From positions 11,483 through 27,655 of the forward strand of contig PKWH01000216.1 in the NCBI GenBank assembly GCA_003131985.1: a stretch of 16,173 bases of DNA, in the 5' to 3' direction. Within the stretch, counting starts at the first letter, position 1; the number at the start of each line of letters is the position of its first letter. The stretch comes from Acidobacteriota bacterium (GTDB taxonomy: Bacteria > Acidobacteriota > Terriglobia > Acidiferrales > UBA7541). The translations under genes and the position numbers were made by a program. Of this stretch, positions 14,388-16,173 are shown one piece after another. The notes below the pieces were generated by a model. The model saw nothing but the letters and a program-made list of their open reading frames with translations, did no database searches and was not told the DNA's origin.

Positions 14388-15560
14388 ATGATGTGGATGG
14401 TGGTTCGCGACGCGATTCTCGCGCTGGCGGTTGCGCCTTACATCTACTACTTGATCGCGATCCTTGCGGCGGAGAGATTTTTTCGCGCCGAGTCCGTTGG
14501 CTCTCGCCGCCCGGCTTCAGACTTCACTCCTCCCGTCAGTATTCTGAAACCCATTCATGGTCTCGACCGCGAAACCTATGAAAATTACGCCAGCTTCTGC
14601 AGTCAAGAATATGCGGAATTTGAAATTCTTTTTTGTGTGGGTAATGAGCGCGACCCGGCCGTTTCGGTCATCGAGAAACTAATCGCCGATTTTCCTCAGC
14701 GCTCGATTCGGTTGCTGATTGGCTCGGAGCCCCTGGGCGCCAGCGACAAGGTGAACAAGCTCTGCCGAATGGTTCGCGAAGCGCGCCACGACATCGTCAT
14801 CGTCAGCGATAGCGATGTGCGCGTTGAGCCAGGTTTCCTTCGCGCGGTCGTAAGACCGTTTTCTGATCCCAAAGTGGGTGGAGTGACGTGCCTCTACCGC
14901 GGCCTGACCGACGGCGGATTTGCCGCCGATCTAGAAGCATTGGGCAATACCGCCGATTTCGCTCCCGGCGTGCTCGTGGCCCGTTATCTAGGGGGGCTCG
15001 ATTTCATGTTGGGCGCCGTGATGGCGACCACTAAAAAGCACCTTACCGAGATCGGCGGATTCGAATCACTCGCGGATTACTTCTGCGATGACTACGAGCT
15101 CGGCAATCGCATTGCCTCGCGCGGCTATCGCGTCGAGCTGAGCCGTTTCCCGGTGGATATCGTTTACCCGCGAGAAACGATCGGCGACGCCTTTCGCCAT
15201 CAGCTTCGTTGGAACCTGAGCATCCGCTTTTCGCGGCCCTGGGGGCATCTTGGATTGATCTTCTCCCAAGGCCTGCCATGGGCGGTGCTGGCTGCCGTCG
15301 TCGCGCCATCGCGTTTACTCGCTGTGTGCTATCTTGCGGGCTACTACGGCTGCAGGAGTTGGCTGGCCGTTGTGGTCGGCGTTAAGGGAATGAAAGATCG
15401 TCTCGTACTTCGGAAGATCTGGATGCTAGTGCCGCGTGACGCGGTTGCGTTCATCGTCTGGTTTGCAAGTTTTTTTCCGCAGCGCATTCACTGGCGCGAT
15501 CGGCAGTTTCGCGTCCGCGATAAACGGCTTGTTCCCATATCGCCGCGCCATTCGCTTTAG
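14388..15560 (+). CDS. hpnI: HpnI, hopanoid-associated GT2 glycosyltransferase
   Basis: A 390-residue membrane glycosyltransferase of family GT2, related to ceramide glucosyltransferase. An N-terminal membrane segment (about 7-28) precedes the catalytic domain: VSILKPIHGLD (50-60), the donor-binding D141-x-D143 in VSDSDVRV, the Asp pair in YFCDDYELGNR (about 234-235) and the acceptor-side QLRW (272-275) in FRHQLRWNLSIRFSRP. Two or three C-terminal membrane segments follow (about 293-330 and 355-375). In the known pathway HpnI transfers N-acetylglucosamine from UDP-GlcNAc to bacteriohopanetetrol. The start is ATG 14388 with AAGGGG 10 bases upstream; ATG 14391 directly follows. The frame is open back to 14238 but that part lies inside the preceding gene. 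It is the last gene of the operon, seven bases after the EamA pair. Confidence 0.92.
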   Translation: MMWMVVRDAILALAVAPYIYYLIAILAAERFFRAESVGSRRPASDFTPPVSILKPIHGLDRETYENYASFCSQEYAEFEILFCVGNERDPAVSVIEKLIADFPQRSIRLLIGSEPLGASDKVNKLCRMVREARHDIVIVSDSDVRVEPGFLRAVVRPFSDPKVGGVTCLYRGLTDGGFAADLEALGNTADFAPGVLVARYLGGLDFMLGAVMATTKKHLTEIGGFESLADYFCDDYELGNRIASRGYRVELSRFPVDIVYPRETIGDAFRHQLRWNLSIRFSRPWGHLGLIFSQGLPWAVLAAVVAPSRLLAVCYLAGYYGCRSWLAVVVGVKGMKDRLVLRKIWMLVPRDAVAFIVWFASFFPQRIHWRDRQFRVRDKRLVPISPRHSL

Positions 15561-15753
15561 AGCCGGAGCTGCGCAACGCGTTTGGCAAGCGATTTGATTG
15601 GCTACCGAAGGCGAGTCCGCCCGCGTGTGATTACCGCAAGGCTACCATCCATGGAGACGAAATCAGTTCCGCACCGATGATCGCGAGTACCTGATGCCCC
15701 TTTTGGCGGCCTTCGAGATTTCTTAGGGATCCAATTTATCGTCTAAGAGCGAA

Positions 15754-15779
15754 CCGGCCGAACATTTCCATGTAGCCGG
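15754..15779. terminator. Two-part hairpin in the convergent gap after hpnI
   Basis: The gap 15561-15798 lies between hpnI and a convergent gene and holds no supported gene. Inside it CCGGC (15754-15758) pairs with GCCGG (15775-15779), and within that ACAT (15762-15765) pairs with ATGT (15770-15773), loop TTCC. A bidirectional terminator is plausible, but no T run follows on either side. Confidence 0.3.
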
Positions 15780-15798
15780 AAACGCTTGAGACTGTTCC

Positions 15799-16173
15799 CT
15801 AGGCTCGCTTGCCTCGCTGCGTCGCCACGCACGGAATTCCGGCTAGTCTCGGCGGCCTTGCGCCATGGCGAAGCGATCCTATTATGGGCGTGTAGGCGAG
15901 CTGGGAGCACTCGCGGACGGCGCGCAACATGAGCCCTCCACGACTCATGTCACCACGGCCAACGAACTCCGATGGAAACATAAGCCGATCGCCCAAAATA
16001 GCCAGGAGGGGTTCTACATACTTCGGTGTTGCGATACTTCCGAGAAGAACAACCTCGCACTTTGTTCCTATTCGCTCCGCGAGATGCATAGCATCACGTT
16101 CAAGCGGCTTGCGGTATCTGGCGTCGGAGGCACTTACCTGAACGCGCGCCATGTTTTTTAGGTCTTCGAGACC
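15799..16173 (-). CDS. Conserved protein of unknown function, C-terminal part
   Basis: The frame stays open to the right edge of the window, adding GLEDLKN before the first internal Met at 16152, so the true N-terminus lies outside. About 124 residues are visible. Notable phrases are SASDARYRKPLERDAMHLAERI, then EVVLLGSIATPKYVEPL, DRLMFPSEFVGRGDMSRGG and RHGARPPRL near the end. The Gly/Ser-rich turns (LLGSIATPKY, FVGRGDMSRGG) look strongly constrained, like a ligand or nucleotide site. I recall similar phrases from uncharacterised bacterial proteins, but I cannot assign a function. No signal peptide or membrane segment is visible in this part. It converges on hpnI and is probably unrelated to hopanoid synthesis. 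That it is a real gene is likely, from the protein-like composition and motif density. Confidence 0.75.
   Translation of the reverse strand, partial: GLEDLKNMARVQVSASDARYRKPLERDAMHLAERIGTKCEVVLLGSIATPKYVEPLLAILGDRLMFPSEFVGRGDMSRGGLMLRAVRECSQLAYTPIIGSLRHGARPPRLAGIPCVATQRGKRA

Noticed and set aside
15865..16161. Open frames on the + strand at the right edge
   Set aside because: They are antisense to the motif-dense - strand gene and have no recognisable protein features.

Overview
The window looks like a chromosomal piece of a Gram-negative, hopanoid-making bacterium, most likely an acidobacterium (Terriglobia-like). This is an inference from gene content and arrangement: FHA/GAF/PP2C phosphatases, a MacB-like efflux operon with a TolC partner, and hpnJ/hpnI. 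No rRNA, tRNA, CRISPR array, insertion sequence or phage gene was seen. Coding density is high, and no stretch over 300 bases lacks a gene.

Left part (3-3770, + strand): the end of a histidine-kinase phosphoacceptor (HisKA) protein with no ATPase domain, then two translationally coupled PP2C/RsbU-type serine phosphatases, FHA-GAF-PP2C followed by GAF-PP2C. This is a signalling module, probably of the partner-switching kind, although no anti-sigma factor or STAS protein lies nearby.

Middle left (3862-6558, - strand): a three-gene ABC exporter operon of the COG4586/COG4587/COG3694 type, with an ATPase and two six-helix permeases in overlapping reading frames. Upstream on the same strand, at 6777-6941, lies a 54-residue CxxC/CxxC zinc-ribbon protein whose promoter places the -10 box only six bases before the ATG.

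Middle right (7110-11967, + strand): a tightly overlapping export operon with a HlyD/MacA-type adaptor, a secreted TPR protein, a MacB-like FtsX permease and a TolC-family outer-membrane protein. No ATPase is encoded in it. The TPR gene sits where an ATPase gene would often be found.

Right part (12082-15560, + strand): a hopanoid side-chain operon of hpnJ (cobalamin-binding radical SAM), two half-size four-helix EamA/SMR-like membrane proteins, and hpnI (GT2 glycosyltransferase). In the known pathway HpnI adds N-acetylglucosamine to bacteriohopanetetrol, HpnK deacetylates the product, and HpnJ converts it to the cyclitol ether. hpnK is not in this window. The paired EamA proteins between hpnJ and hpnI are candidates for a heterodimeric lipid or lipid-sugar flippase. 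The window ends in the C-terminal part of a conserved protein of unknown function on the - strand.

The most notable observations are the hpnJ-EamA-EamA-hpnI arrangement, the efflux operon with no ATPase, the small zinc-ribbon gene with a leaderless-type promoter, and a strong hairpin immediately before the adaptor start codon.
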